Shown here: in pieces, positions 6,938 through 18,246 of the stretch | How positions within the stretch are numbered: the stretch's first letter is position 1 | How the letters are laid out: the number at the start of each line of letters is the position of its first letter | Made by a program: the position numbers and the translations under genes | Notes under the pieces: generated by a model | The model's input: the letters and a program-made list of their open reading frames with translations, nothing else | Databases searched by the model: none | Told to the model about the DNA's origin: nothing | Assembly: GCA_024683255.1 (NCBI GenBank) | Contig: JAIKYL010000131.1 | Span: forward strand, 1-23,390 | From: Bacteroidales bacterium | Lineage (GTDB): Bacteria > Bacteroidota > Bacteroidia > Bacteroidales > UBA932 | Length of the DNA: 23,390 nt | Direction of reading: 5' to 3'

Positions 6938-7912
6938 ATGGTACTTGTCACCAATGTCACCCTGGCCATGATCTGCTGCATCTATTGCTGCATCTGCTGG
7001 GGCTCCTGGGCCAACACCCAGAAACTGGTCCAGAAGAAGGACTGGAAGTCGTTCCTGTTCTACTGGGACTACATCATCGGCTTTTTCATCACGGCGGTCA
7101 TCGGCCTTTTGGCCTTCAACGGCGGCCATCTGTTTGAGAACCTCAATTGGCAGAGCGTGGTGTGGCCCCTGCTGGGCGGCCTCATCTGGAATACGGCCAA
7201 TATCTTCCTCACGGCCTCCATCGGCGTGGCAGGCATGTCGGTGGGCTTCCCCATCGGCGGCGGCCTGGGCTGGGTAGGCGGCATCATTTTCAACTACTTC
7301 AGCTCCGGTTTCACCGGCAACAAGGCCATGCTCTGGATCGGCGTCGTACTGGCTGTGCTGGCCATGGTCCTTTGCGCCGTTTCCTACAGCAAACTGGCCG
7401 GCAAGGAGAAGAAGAGCCCCAAGGCGGGCATCATCTTCGCCCTCATCTCCGGTATCGGCTTCGCCTTCTTCTTCGGCCTGGTGGTGAAGGGCACGGCCCC
7501 CAGCTTCGGCGGCGTGGGCACCCTGAGCCCCTATCAGAGCGTGTTCTTCTTTGCCCTGGCCGTGCTGGTGAGCACCCTGTTCCTGTGCCCGGTGGCCATG
7601 AACCACTCCGTGGAGGGCAAGTCCACCATCCAGGATTATTTCCGCAGCGGAGACACCCGCACCCACCTGATCGGCATGCTGGGCGGTTTTATCTGGATGA
7701 GTGGTATGGTCATCAGCTTCATGAGCGCCCAGGCACCCGTGAACAAGGCGGTCGCTTACGCCTTGTCCAATGCCTCCCCGCTGGTGGCGATGATCTGGGG
7801 CGTCCTCATCTGGAGAGAGTTCAAGGAGGCGCCGAAGGGAACGATGAAATACGTGTATGCCATGTTCCTGAGCTTCCTGGCCGCCCTGGTAATCATCGCG
7901 CTTTCCAATTAG
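6938..7912 (+). CDS. GRP/RhaT-type sugar transporter of the drug/metabolite transporter superfamily
   Basis: A 324-residue, highly hydrophobic protein with about ten predicted membrane helices and no signal peptide. GLIWNTANIFLTASIGVAGMSVGFPIGG resembles the fourth/fifth helix region of glucose/ribose porters and of the L-rhamnose/proton symporter RhaT. ALSNASPLVAMIWGVLIWREFKEAPKGT near the C-terminus is the second-repeat counterpart, typical of Bacteroidota GRP proteins. It should bring a free monosaccharide from periplasm to cytoplasm by proton symport. Its place directly after the isomerase argues that the imported sugar is the isomerase substrate. Many Bacteroidota saccharide loci instead use an MFS permease. 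The sequence does not reveal which sugar is carried. Confidence 0.88.
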   Translation: MVLVTNVTLAMICCIYCCICWGSWANTQKLVQKKDWKSFLFYWDYIIGFFITAVIGLLAFNGGHLFENLNWQSVVWPLLGGLIWNTANIFLTASIGVAGMSVGFPIGGGLGWVGGIIFNYFSSGFTGNKAMLWIGVVLAVLAMVLCAVSYSKLAGKEKKSPKAGIIFALISGIGFAFFFGLVVKGTAPSFGGVGTLSPYQSVFFFALAVLVSTLFLCPVAMNHSVEGKSTIQDYFRSGDTRTHLIGMLGGFIWMSGMVISFMSAQAPVNKAVAYALSNASPLVAMIWGVLIWREFKEAPKGTMKYVYAMFLSFLAALVIIALSN

Positions 7913-7959
7913 CAGACCAAATATTAATCAACCAAATATCAACTTAATTAACCAATTCA
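7913..7959 (+). promoter_or_regulatory. AT-rich leader with short direct repeats before the susC-like gene
   Basis: The 47-bp gap is unusually AT-rich for this region. ACCAAATAT occurs at 7916-7924 and 7931-7939 (15 bp apart), and ACCAATTCA overlaps the region at 7951-7959. A TTAATTAA palindrome sits at 7944-7951. No TAnnTTTG box is seen here, so I read it as an A-rich translation-enhancing leader and not a promoter. Such leaders are usual before highly translated Bacteroidetes genes. Confidence 0.4.
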
Positions 7960-10900
7960 ATGAAAAGAATCCTTTCATTAGCAGCGATGCTGGTTCTGGG
8001 CGCAGGCCTTGCCTTCGCCCAGGGCAACATCACTGTGTCAGGTACTATTCTGGATGAACAGAACCTGCCTATGATTGGTGTCGGCGTCGTACAGCAGGGT
8101 ACTACCAACGGTACCACCACTGGTGTCGACGGTAAGTACACCGTTACGGTGCCCCGCGGCGCCAACATCGAATTCTCCTTCGTGGGTTACTCCACGCAGG
8201 TGATTCCCGCCAACCAGGCCGTCATCGACCTGGTGATGGAACCCGACACCAACCTGTTGGAAGAAACCGTGGTCATCGGTTACGGCGTCCAGCGCAAGAG
8301 CGACGTCACCGGTGCCATTTCCCAGGTGAAGGCCGAGGATCTGGAAAACCGTTCCGTGACGGACGTGCAGAGTTCCCTGCAGGGTAAGACGGCCGGTGTG
8401 CAGCTGATTTCCCTGTCCGGCGCCCCCGGTTCCGAATCCTCCATGCGTATCCGCGGTTATTCTTCCAACTCTTCGTCCGACCCGCTGTATGTGGTGGATG
8501 GTCTCCGCATGAAGAGCATCTCCCAGCTGGATCCGAACGACATCGAGAGCATGGAAGTGCTGAAGGATGCCGCCTCCGCCGCCATTTACGGCGCCCAGGC
8601 CGGTAACGGCGTGGTCCTGATCACCACCAAGAAGGCCGCCCAGGGCCGCCGCATCATCCGCTACGACATGCAGCTGTCCCTCCAGAACATGGTCCATATC
8701 CCGCAGGCGCTCAATGCCAAGGATTACCTGACCTGGGTCAAGGAAGGGAACCTGGTTTCGGATGATATCATCAATAAATACTATGACGGAGTAACGGATA
8801 CCAACTGGGCCGATGTGGCTTTCGAACAGGGTATCATGCAGCGTCACAACATTTCCTTCCAGGGCGCCAACAACAACGGTTCCCTCTACGCTTCTGTTTC
8901 CTACCTGAACAATGACGGTCCGGTCATTACCGACCAGGATTCTTTCTCCCGTCTCACGGCCACCGTGAACGCGGATTACAAGATCAAGGACTGGCTCAAG
9001 TTCACCACCAACAACAGCTTCGGATACAGCAGTTCCAAGAGCGTCCGTGCGGGTGGCATGTATTCCCTCCCGGCCTCCGTCATCCAGATGGACCCGCTCA
9101 CCCCTGTCACGTATCCTGCCAACAATCTTCCCGACCATATCCAGTCCCTTGTGGACCAGGGACATATCTTCGTGAAGGACGAGAACGGGGATTATTATTC
9201 CATGTCGCCTTACCAGGAGTCCAACAACATCAACCCCTGGATCCATGTGAAGTATTCCGATCCGATGAGCAAGCGCTTCGACCTCAGGGGCACCACCTCG
9301 CTGGATTTCACCGCAATCCCGTACGTGACCGTGACTTCCCGCCTGGGTTACACCATCAACAGCTCGATCAGCAATACGGTTACCTGGCCCAACGTGACCA
9401 ACACCGATACGGTGACGGACTATGTCTCCATCAACGCATCGGCCGGTACCAACAGCTACTATCAGTGGGAGAACTTCGCCAACTTCAACAAGACTTTCGC
9501 CCGCAAGCACAACGTAAGCGCCATGGCCGGTATGTCCTATTCCTGGCGTACCAATTACAATGTGAATGCCTCCATCTCCGGTACGGGCCTCGATAACCTG
9601 GGTATCACCAAACTGGATCCGAACTATGCGTACTTCGCCAACCAGACCGGTACGGCCACCAAGACCGTGAGCGGCGGTGAAACCCGCAACTATGCCGAGC
9701 TTTCCTACTTCGGCCGTCTTTCGTATGACTTCGACAACCGTTACTACATCCAGGCTTCCCTGCGTGCCGATGCGGCCGACCTCTCCATCCTTCCGCTGAA
9801 CACCCGCTGGGGTTTCTTCCCGGCCGTTTCCGGTGGTTGGACGATCTCCCGTGAGAACTGGTTCCGCAACCTGGGCCTCACCCCGGTGAGCCATTTCAAG
9901 ATCCGTGCTTCCTGGGGCCAGAACGGTTCCATCGCGGGCCTGAGCAATTATATGTACGCTGCGACCATCGCATCCACCATCAAACTCGGTATGGAATCCG
10001 GAAACAGCTATGCGACCGGATCCCTCCCCAACGCCATCGGCAACTACAACCTGAAGTGGGAGACCTCCGAGCAGATTGACCTGGGTCTGGACCTGCGGAT
10101 GTTCCAGGACCGCCTTACCTTCACCTATGATTACTTCATCAAGAACACCAAGGACCTGATCATGCCCAGCGTAACATCCTCCCTGGTGGTGGGCGGTACC
10201 CTTTCTCCCATCAATGCCGGTAATGTCAGTAACCGCGGCCATGAGTTCGAACTCTCCTGGAAGGATAAGATCGGGGACTTCACCTACTCGGTAAGCGGCA
10301 ACCTGGCCACCCTGAAGAACGAGGTTACCTATGTCTATGAAACCCTGACCCGCGTTTCCGGCGGCTCCGGCGGCAGCGGCATCACCACCTATTTCGAGAA
10401 GGGTTACCCCATCTGGTACATGCGCGGTTATGAATACGGCGGCGTGAACCCTGCTACCGGTGAACCGACCTTCGTGGACCACGACGGCAATCCGGATGTG
10501 ATGAGCGATGCCGATAAGGTGATGATTGGTTCCGGTATTCCGGACTTCACCTATGGTATCACCATCAACCTGGGTTACAAGGGCTTCGACCTGGTGGCCT
10601 TCGGCAGTGGCGCAGCCGGCAACGAGATTGCCTACGCCGTGCCCCGTTCCACCCGTACCCAGGCCAACACCCTCCAGTACATCTTTGACAACCGCTGGAA
10701 GAATCCGGGAGACAACTCCCTGTATCCGAGCGCCAAGCTGGGCGGTTGGGAAAGTGCCAGCTATGCCAACTTCCTGGAGAGCTCCGCGTACGTGTTCGAC
10801 GGTTCCTACTTCAAGATCAAGCAGCTCCAGCTGGGATACACCCTGCCCAAGAAGTGGCTGGAAAAGATCGCCATCAACAGTCTCCGCCTGTATGTCTCCC

Positions 10901-11037
10901 TGGATGATTGGTTCGTGTTTACCAAATACCCGGGTTTCGATCCGGAGGTGTCCGTCAGCTCCAGTGGCCTTGGTATCGACTATGGTCAGTACCCGACCAT
11001 CAAGAAGACCGTCTTTGGACTTAATATTTCCTTCTAA
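7960..11037 (+). CDS. SusC/RagA-family TonB-dependent outer-membrane transporter
   Basis: A 1025-residue SusC-like importer, normal length for the family. Residues 1-20 are a signal peptide (cleavage expected after LAFA). A carboxypeptidase-regulatory-like domain follows (about 24-95, VSGTILDEQNLPMIGVGV, VDGKYTVTV, EFSFVGYSTQ), then a TonB box EETVVIGYG (101-109). The plug domain has GKTAGVQ, IRGYSS, PLYVVDGLR, and SIEVLKD-like IESMEVLKDAASAAIYGAQ. The rest is a beta-barrel ending in KKTVFGLNISF with a C-terminal Phe, the outer-membrane insertion signal. With the SusD-like lipoprotein downstream it forms a lidded importer for glycans or glycosides. The substrate is unknown; context suggests an acylated glycoside carrying the sugar processed by the upstream cytoplasmic enzymes. 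Confidence 0.96.
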   Translation: MKRILSLAAMLVLGAGLAFAQGNITVSGTILDEQNLPMIGVGVVQQGTTNGTTTGVDGKYTVTVPRGANIEFSFVGYSTQVIPANQAVIDLVMEPDTNLLEETVVIGYGVQRKSDVTGAISQVKAEDLENRSVTDVQSSLQGKTAGVQLISLSGAPGSESSMRIRGYSSNSSSDPLYVVDGLRMKSISQLDPNDIESMEVLKDAASAAIYGAQAGNGVVLITTKKAAQGRRIIRYDMQLSLQNMVHIPQALNAKDYLTWVKEGNLVSDDIINKYYDGVTDTNWADVAFEQGIMQRHNISFQGANNNGSLYASVSYLNNDGPVITDQDSFSRLTATVNADYKIKDWLKFTTNNSFGYSSSKSVRAGGMYSLPASVIQMDPLTPVTYPANNLPDHIQSLVDQGHIFVKDENGDYYSMSPYQESNNINPWIHVKYSDPMSKRFDLRGTTSLDFTAIPYVTVTSRLGYTINSSISNTVTWPNVTNTDTVTDYVSINASAGTNSYYQWENFANFNKTFARKHNVSAMAGMSYSWRTNYNVNASISGTGLDNLGITKLDPNYAYFANQTGTATKTVSGGETRNYAELSYFGRLSYDFDNRYYIQASLRADAADLSILPLNTRWGFFPAVSGGWTISRENWFRNLGLTPVSHFKIRASWGQNGSIAGLSNYMYAATIASTIKLGMESGNSYATGSLPNAIGNYNLKWETSEQIDLGLDLRMFQDRLTFTYDYFIKNTKDLIMPSVTSSLVVGGTLSPINAGNVSNRGHEFELSWKDKIGDFTYSVSGNLATLKNEVTYVYETLTRVSGGSGGSGITTYFEKGYPIWYMRGYEYGGVNPATGEPTFVDHDGNPDVMSDADKVMIGSGIPDFTYGITINLGYKGFDLVAFGSGAAGNEIAYAVPRSTRTQANTLQYIFDNRWKNPGDNSLYPSAKLGGWESASYANFLESSAYVFDGSYFKIKQLQLGYTLPKKWLEKIAINSLRLYVSLDDWFVFTKYPGFDPEVSVSSSGLGIDYGQYPTIKKTVFGLNISF

Positions 11038-11058
11038 GCGCTTAAAGGAGAAAGAATT

Positions 11059-12627
11059 ATGAAACTTAGATATATCATTGCAAGCATTCTCGGCGCCAGC
11101 GCTCTTCTGTTAGCCGCTTCCTGCTCCAAGAATTTGGATATTCCCCAGCACAGCGTCGTTTCCATCGACGATTTCTATCAGACCGACACCGAGGCTGAAG
11201 AAGCCATCGTGGCTGCATACTACCAGTTCAAGACCGTCCATTCCGGCGGTACCTCCAGCGCTGCCTGGCTGATGAACTTCCTGGGTGACGAACTCTGGGT
11301 CGGCGGCGGTTCCCGTGCCGACGGTACGTACTACCAGTACAGCGAGTTTACCTTCACCGACGGTAACGGCGTGGTGAAGAACCTCTATGCCGGACTTTAC
11401 ACCCTTATTTACCGCTGCAACCTGGTGATTGAGCGCGTCACCGGCGATTCCGCCGTCATGAAGCGCGCCCGGGCCGAAGCCCTTACCATGCGTGCCTGGG
11501 CCAATTTCGAGCTGGTCACCCTGTGGGGGACTGCTCCGCTCGTGGACCATATCCTGAACCAGGACGAGTACCTGCAGGGCAACAGCGAGTCCGTCAGCGT
11601 CCTCTGGAACGCCATTGAGACCGACCTGAACGAGGCCATCTCCAGCGGCGCCCTCACCGACGTGACCGGTACGTACCGCCTGACCAAGGCCTTCGCCCAG
11701 GCCATGCTCGGCAAAGCCCAGCTGTGGCAGAACAAGTATTCCGAGGCTGCCGCCACCTTCGACCAGATCATCAATAGCGGCAAGTTCTCCCTCCAGACCG
11801 ACCTGAAGGACTTCGGTACCATCCGGGGTGATGTCACTGCGGAAGACCTCTTCTGCATGCGCGGTATTGACGATGCCTCCAATTCCGGCCCCAACGCCAC
11901 CTACCACGGCATGTGGACGGGTCTGCGTGCCGAGAAGTACGAGTACAACTACGACAAATCCCGCCCGGCGACAGCCAACTTCGCCACGTATCCTTTCGGT
12001 TTCCAGGTGAATGTGACCAAGTCCCTTTACGACAAATTCCTGGAGGTGGAAGGTGCCGACGGTTACCGCCTGAACAACTTCGTCCTCACGTATCAGCAGA
12101 TGCAGGACGAGTTCAACACCCGCGTGAAGGAAGGTATGTCCATCTATGACTGCGAAGGCCTGTTCAACCGTAAGTATATGATCTGGAAAGACAACGGCTC
12201 CGCTTACCGCTATCCGCTGCCCGACCACATCATGCGTTACGACGAGGTGCTCTGTTTCGCTGCCGAGGCCCAGTTCCAGGCCGGTAATCAGGACAAGGCC
12301 CTGAATTACATCAACCAGCTCCGTACCCGTGCCCAGGCCCCGCAGGCCACCAGCATCGACCTTCAGGTGATCAAGGACGAGTCCTGGATGGAACTCTGCT
12401 TCGAGGGTCTCCGTTACCAGAACCTGCTCCGCTGGGGTGAGGCTTCCGCCCGGCTCTCCAACCGTGGCGCCACCCATCCGGAACTCCAGCCGGACGGCAC
12501 GGTGAACTATGTCCGCTACAATGCGGATGGCACCGTCGGCTTCAAGACCGGCAAGCATGAGCTGCTTCCTTTCCCGGCCGATGAGATGGCTGTCAATCCG
12601 AACATGACCCAGAACCAGGGATGGTAA
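11059..12627 (+). CDS. SusD/RagB-family outer-membrane glycan-binding lipoprotein
   Basis: A 522-residue SusD-like protein. The signal peptide ends in a lipobox LAASC with the acylated Cys at residue 22, so it is a lipoprotein. SusD features include the N-terminal NLDIPQHSVVSIDDFYQTDTEAEEAI, the helix-repeat scaffold with RAEALTMRAWANFELVTLWG, and the C-terminal RYDEVLCFAAEAQFQAGNQDKALNYINQLRTRA, then LLPFPADEMAVNPNMTQNQGW, a near-universal ending for the family. It is expected on the cell surface capping the SusC barrel and binding the substrate. It starts 21 bp after the susC-like stop, preceded by AAGGAGAAAG, one of the few clear Shine-Dalgarno-like sites here. A terminator hairpin follows the gene. 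Confidence 0.95.
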   Translation: MKLRYIIASILGASALLLAASCSKNLDIPQHSVVSIDDFYQTDTEAEEAIVAAYYQFKTVHSGGTSSAAWLMNFLGDELWVGGGSRADGTYYQYSEFTFTDGNGVVKNLYAGLYTLIYRCNLVIERVTGDSAVMKRARAEALTMRAWANFELVTLWGTAPLVDHILNQDEYLQGNSESVSVLWNAIETDLNEAISSGALTDVTGTYRLTKAFAQAMLGKAQLWQNKYSEAAATFDQIINSGKFSLQTDLKDFGTIRGDVTAEDLFCMRGIDDASNSGPNATYHGMWTGLRAEKYEYNYDKSRPATANFATYPFGFQVNVTKSLYDKFLEVEGADGYRLNNFVLTYQQMQDEFNTRVKEGMSIYDCEGLFNRKYMIWKDNGSAYRYPLPDHIMRYDEVLCFAAEAQFQAGNQDKALNYINQLRTRAQAPQATSIDLQVIKDESWMELCFEGLRYQNLLRWGEASARLSNRGATHPELQPDGTVNYVRYNADGTVGFKTGKHELLPFPADEMAVNPNMTQNQGW

Positions 12628-12638
12628 TCGTCCCCTAA

Positions 12639-13898
<1,260 letters not shown>

Positions 13899-13904
13899 CT
13901 GAGT

Positions 13905-15425
13905 ATGAGAAAGTTACTATACGGTTTTTCCCTCTTCTGCCTGGCCGCCTGTGCCGGGCAGAAGGCTTTGGCTCCCGAAGACCTGGCCACCCCGGTGGAC
14001 AAGAGCACCCAGGAGCGGATCCTCATTACAACGGACCTGGAGTGTGACGACATGAACGGTATCCTCCTGAGCCTTCTGTATTCCGACCAATATGATCTTG
14101 CCGGCATCGTCTGGACGGCCGGCATGTACCACTTCCAGGGGGACGGCGGCCTGCACACCCTGGGGCAGATCACCCCGCATTTCCGCTGCAACGCCCAGCA
14201 TTGCGAGCACCGCGTAAAAACGGCGGCCGACCTCACGGAGTACCGTCCGGTAGACCCTACCTGGCTGCCCCGTGTGCTGGATTACTATGAGCAGGATTAC
14301 CGCTTCCTGAGCCGGAACAACCCCAATTATCCCACCCCGGAGTACATCCGCAGCATCACCAAGGTGGGCAATATCGAATTCGAGGGCGACTACCGCTTCG
14401 AGACCGAAGGCTCCAACTTCATTGTGGAGAAGATCCTGGACGACGATCCGCGTCCGCTGACCATCCAGCATTGGGGCGGCATCAACACTACCGTGCGGGC
14501 CCTCTACACCATTTACGAGCGTTACCATGGCACCCCCGAATGGGAGAGCATCCTGAAAAAGGTCACCGATAAGGTGCGCATCGGCGGCAGCGGCGAGGAC
14601 AACTGCCGCGCCGACAGCCACATTGATGAGATGTTCCCGGGCCTGCAGAACGGCGGGTACGGCATGGGCGGTTTCTTCAGCTATGGTTCCTTCTTCGCGG
14701 CCAGCGATTCGCCCAGAAGGGCCGCCGAGGAACTCCAGCCTTATCTGCACGCTCCCTGGAACCTGGAGGCTTTCAAGCTGAACCATGGCAAATTGACCGG
14801 CGAAATCTGGCTCATGGCCGAGGGCCGCGCCATCTACGGCGAACCCATCATCTACAACTACGGCCTCATTGACTACATGGACTGGGGTGAAAGCGCCCGC
14901 CTGGGCTGGGGTCCTGAGAACCTCCAGACCTATCCCCGCGCCAACTACGAGCCCTATTCCTGGGCTTTCTGCCAGTTCGGCTGCGCCTCTTTCATCAACA
15001 TCGGCCTGCGGAAGGACGTGAACAACCGCGGCAACAACCACTATACCATCGTGATGTGGGAAGAACTGGCCGCCCGGGCCGACTGGGCCATCCTGGAACC
15101 CCGGGACTGCAACCATGCTCCCCTCGTGAAGGCCGATGCGCTGGACTTTTCCGCCGCTCCCGGCCAGACTGTCCAGCTGAAAGGCTCCGCCACGGATCCG
15201 GACGGCGACCGTCTCACGGCCCAGTGGTATGTCCCTGCCGCGTCCTGCACCTATCAGGAAGGCAAGGCCGAGGGCCTGGAAGTGACCGCCAAGGGCTGGG
15301 AGGCTTCCTTCACTGTCCCTGCCGATGCCAAGAGCGGTGACCGCCTGGTGGTGAATCTGGAGGTCCGCGACGAAGCGGCGCGTCCGATGACCCGTTTTGC
15401 CCAGTATGTGATTACGGTTCAATAG
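13905..15425 (+). CDS. Sde182/DUF1593-family lipoprotein with nucleoside-hydrolase-like domain, divergent copy 1
   Basis: A 506-residue putative lipoprotein (lipobox LAAC, Cys16). The N-terminal domain is nucleoside-hydrolase-like: TTDLECDD at residues 42-49 keeps three of four acids of the DxDxxxDD motif (Asp44, Asp48, Asp49; the first Asp is Thr). DDDPRPLTIQHWGG and YPTPEYIRSITKVGN are shared with the two paralogues downstream. The last roughly 100 residues form the Sde182 C-terminal beta domain (GQTVQLKGSATDPDGDRL, FTVPADAKSGDRL). Oddly it lacks the EGDTP-like and GNGLRAWED..GGWGGR segments found in the paralogues; the equivalent region reads FINIGLRKDVNNRGNNHYT and may alter the active site. 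Family function is not settled: members were first noted as cellulose-binding. In this locus a glycoside-cleaving role is plausible. It sits between two esterases. Confidence 0.85.
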   Translation: MRKLLYGFSLFCLAACAGQKALAPEDLATPVDKSTQERILITTDLECDDMNGILLSLLYSDQYDLAGIVWTAGMYHFQGDGGLHTLGQITPHFRCNAQHCEHRVKTAADLTEYRPVDPTWLPRVLDYYEQDYRFLSRNNPNYPTPEYIRSITKVGNIEFEGDYRFETEGSNFIVEKILDDDPRPLTIQHWGGINTTVRALYTIYERYHGTPEWESILKKVTDKVRIGGSGEDNCRADSHIDEMFPGLQNGGYGMGGFFSYGSFFAASDSPRRAAEELQPYLHAPWNLEAFKLNHGKLTGEIWLMAEGRAIYGEPIIYNYGLIDYMDWGESARLGWGPENLQTYPRANYEPYSWAFCQFGCASFINIGLRKDVNNRGNNHYTIVMWEELAARADWAILEPRDCNHAPLVKADALDFSAAPGQTVQLKGSATDPDGDRLTAQWYVPAASCTYQEGKAEGLEVTAKGWEASFTVPADAKSGDRLVVNLEVRDEAARPMTRFAQYVITVQ

Positions 15426-16628
<1,203 letters not shown>

Positions 16629-16644
16629 TTGACTATCTTTGGAC

Positions 16645-18246
16645 ATGAAAGCGAAATACATGCTCATGGCGGCCCTGTTCCTGGCCGCTTGCAGCCAGGC
16701 CCCGAAGGACGGCGTCTTCCAGGCGCCCCGCACCATCGTGACCTGCGATCCGGAGCTGGACGACAACAACTCCATGGTGCGCTTCCTCCTGCATGCCACC
16801 GACTTCCAGATTGACGGCCTGGTGTACACCAGCAGCCGTTTCCACTGGTTGGGCGACGGCAAGGGAACCACCCAGTTCATCCCCGGCGGGGAGTACGACA
16901 ACATGGGCCTGGGCCCGCAGACCTCCTGGCGTTTCAATCCCGAGGAGCGCTTTATCGACGACATCATTGACGCCTATGCCGAGTGCTACCAGAACCTGAA
17001 GGTGCACGACAGCCGGTATCCCACGCCGGAGTATCTCCGCAGTGTGACCCAATGGGGCAACTGCGTGTTTGAAGGCGACTATTCCTATGACACAGATGGT
17101 TCCAAGCTCATCAAGGCCAACATCCTGGACGACAAGCCGGGTCCGCTCTTCATTCAGGCCTGGGGCGGCAGTTCCTCCATTGCGGCGGCCCTCCGCAGCA
17201 TCGAGGACGATTACAAAGGTACGGCCGAGTGGGACGCCATCGTGAAGAAAGTGAACGAGAAGGTGGTCCTTTGCCTCTCCGGCGATCAGGACAACGCTTA
17301 CAACAGCTACATTGCCGTGGCCTGGCCGGATATCTGGGTGCAGAACACCAATGCCCGGATGGGGAACTGGCGGGGTAACCCCAGCTACACCGATCCGGAG
17401 TGGACGGCGAAGTACATGACCATCGGCCCGATCGGCGCCCGTGTGCGCCTCTGGGGCGATGGCAAGCAGATGGTCCCTGGAGACATGACGGACTTCATCG
17501 GCCCTTCCGCCGGTAAAACCCGGGATGAGATGACCGCCGAAGGGTACTATGTCTGGACCAACATCCAACCGCAGGGAACCCTCTATGGCGACGGAGACAG
17601 CGGCTGCTTCTATCAGCTCATTGATAATGGACTTCGTGCTTGGGAAGATCCTACCTGGGGCGGCTGGACCGGTCGGTGGGACATTACCAAGGGCCCTGCC
17701 CAGAGCGGCCATCCGGCCTATATGGGCAACAACCTGGCCCAGATGAGCGGCCGTCCCGACCGGGCCCGCGGCCAGGCACGCCAGACGCCCGGCGGCCAGG
17801 ATATGGCTGCCATGATGGCCATGATGCGGGGCGGCGGTCCCGAGGACCATACCTTCCCCAACATGGCCCCCGAGCGGAATCTCTCCGAGGCGGCCCGCAT
17901 GAAGTGGTCCGTCACACCCAAGTATGAGGATGCCAATCACTATCCGGTGCTGGAGGGCCCCTTCGCCCTCAAAGCCAAGGCCGGTGAAACCGTCACCATC
18001 AACGCCAGGGCTTCGGATCCGGACGGGGATGCGCTTACGCTCCAGTGGTGGTATTTCCCGGTGGGTACCTATGTGCTGACCAACGATGCCATCCTCTCGG
18101 TGGACAGCCCTTCAACGGCCAAGACCAGCTTTACGGTTCCTGCCGATGCCCGCAGCGGCGACACCATCCACCTGGTGCTCCAGGCCCAGGACAACGGCGA
18201 CCCGGTACTGACTTATTACCTGAGAACTGTTATAACTGTTGAATAA
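16645..18246 (+). CDS. Sde182/DUF1593-family lipoprotein with nucleoside-hydrolase-like domain, copy 2
   Basis: A 533-residue lipoprotein (lipobox LAAC, Cys16); ATG 16645 is preferred over the TTG two codons earlier because it gives a clean signal peptide. TCDPELDD (residues 33-40) keeps Asp35, Asp39 and Asp40 of the nucleoside-hydrolase metal/diol motif. Asp318 in YGDGDSGCFYQLIDNGLRAW is a candidate for the late Asp that completes the calcium site in those enzymes. GGWTGRWDIT follows, typical of the family. Residues about 366-406 form an unusual Arg/Gly/Met-rich insert (GGQDMAAMMAMMRGGG) just before the C-terminal domain. The final domain (VTINARASDPDGDALTLQWW, SFTVPADARSGDTIHL) matches the Sde182 C-terminal beta domain. 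Its stop codon overlaps the next gene by one base (TAATG). Function inferred: surface or periplasmic hydrolase or binder. Confidence 0.88.
   Translation: MKAKYMLMAALFLAACSQAPKDGVFQAPRTIVTCDPELDDNNSMVRFLLHATDFQIDGLVYTSSRFHWLGDGKGTTQFIPGGEYDNMGLGPQTSWRFNPEERFIDDIIDAYAECYQNLKVHDSRYPTPEYLRSVTQWGNCVFEGDYSYDTDGSKLIKANILDDKPGPLFIQAWGGSSSIAAALRSIEDDYKGTAEWDAIVKKVNEKVVLCLSGDQDNAYNSYIAVAWPDIWVQNTNARMGNWRGNPSYTDPEWTAKYMTIGPIGARVRLWGDGKQMVPGDMTDFIGPSAGKTRDEMTAEGYYVWTNIQPQGTLYGDGDSGCFYQLIDNGLRAWEDPTWGGWTGRWDITKGPAQSGHPAYMGNNLAQMSGRPDRARGQARQTPGGQDMAAMMAMMRGGGPEDHTFPNMAPERNLSEAARMKWSVTPKYEDANHYPVLEGPFALKAKAGETVTINARASDPDGDALTLQWWYFPVGTYVLTNDAILSVDSPSTAKTSFTVPADARSGDTIHLVLQAQDNGDPVLTYYLRTVITVE

Noticed and set aside
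8038..10482. An 814-codon open frame on the minus strand inside the susC-like gene
   Set aside because: It lies wholly within a clear SusC coding sequence and shows low-complexity Gly/Val/His composition and no recognisable domain or start context.
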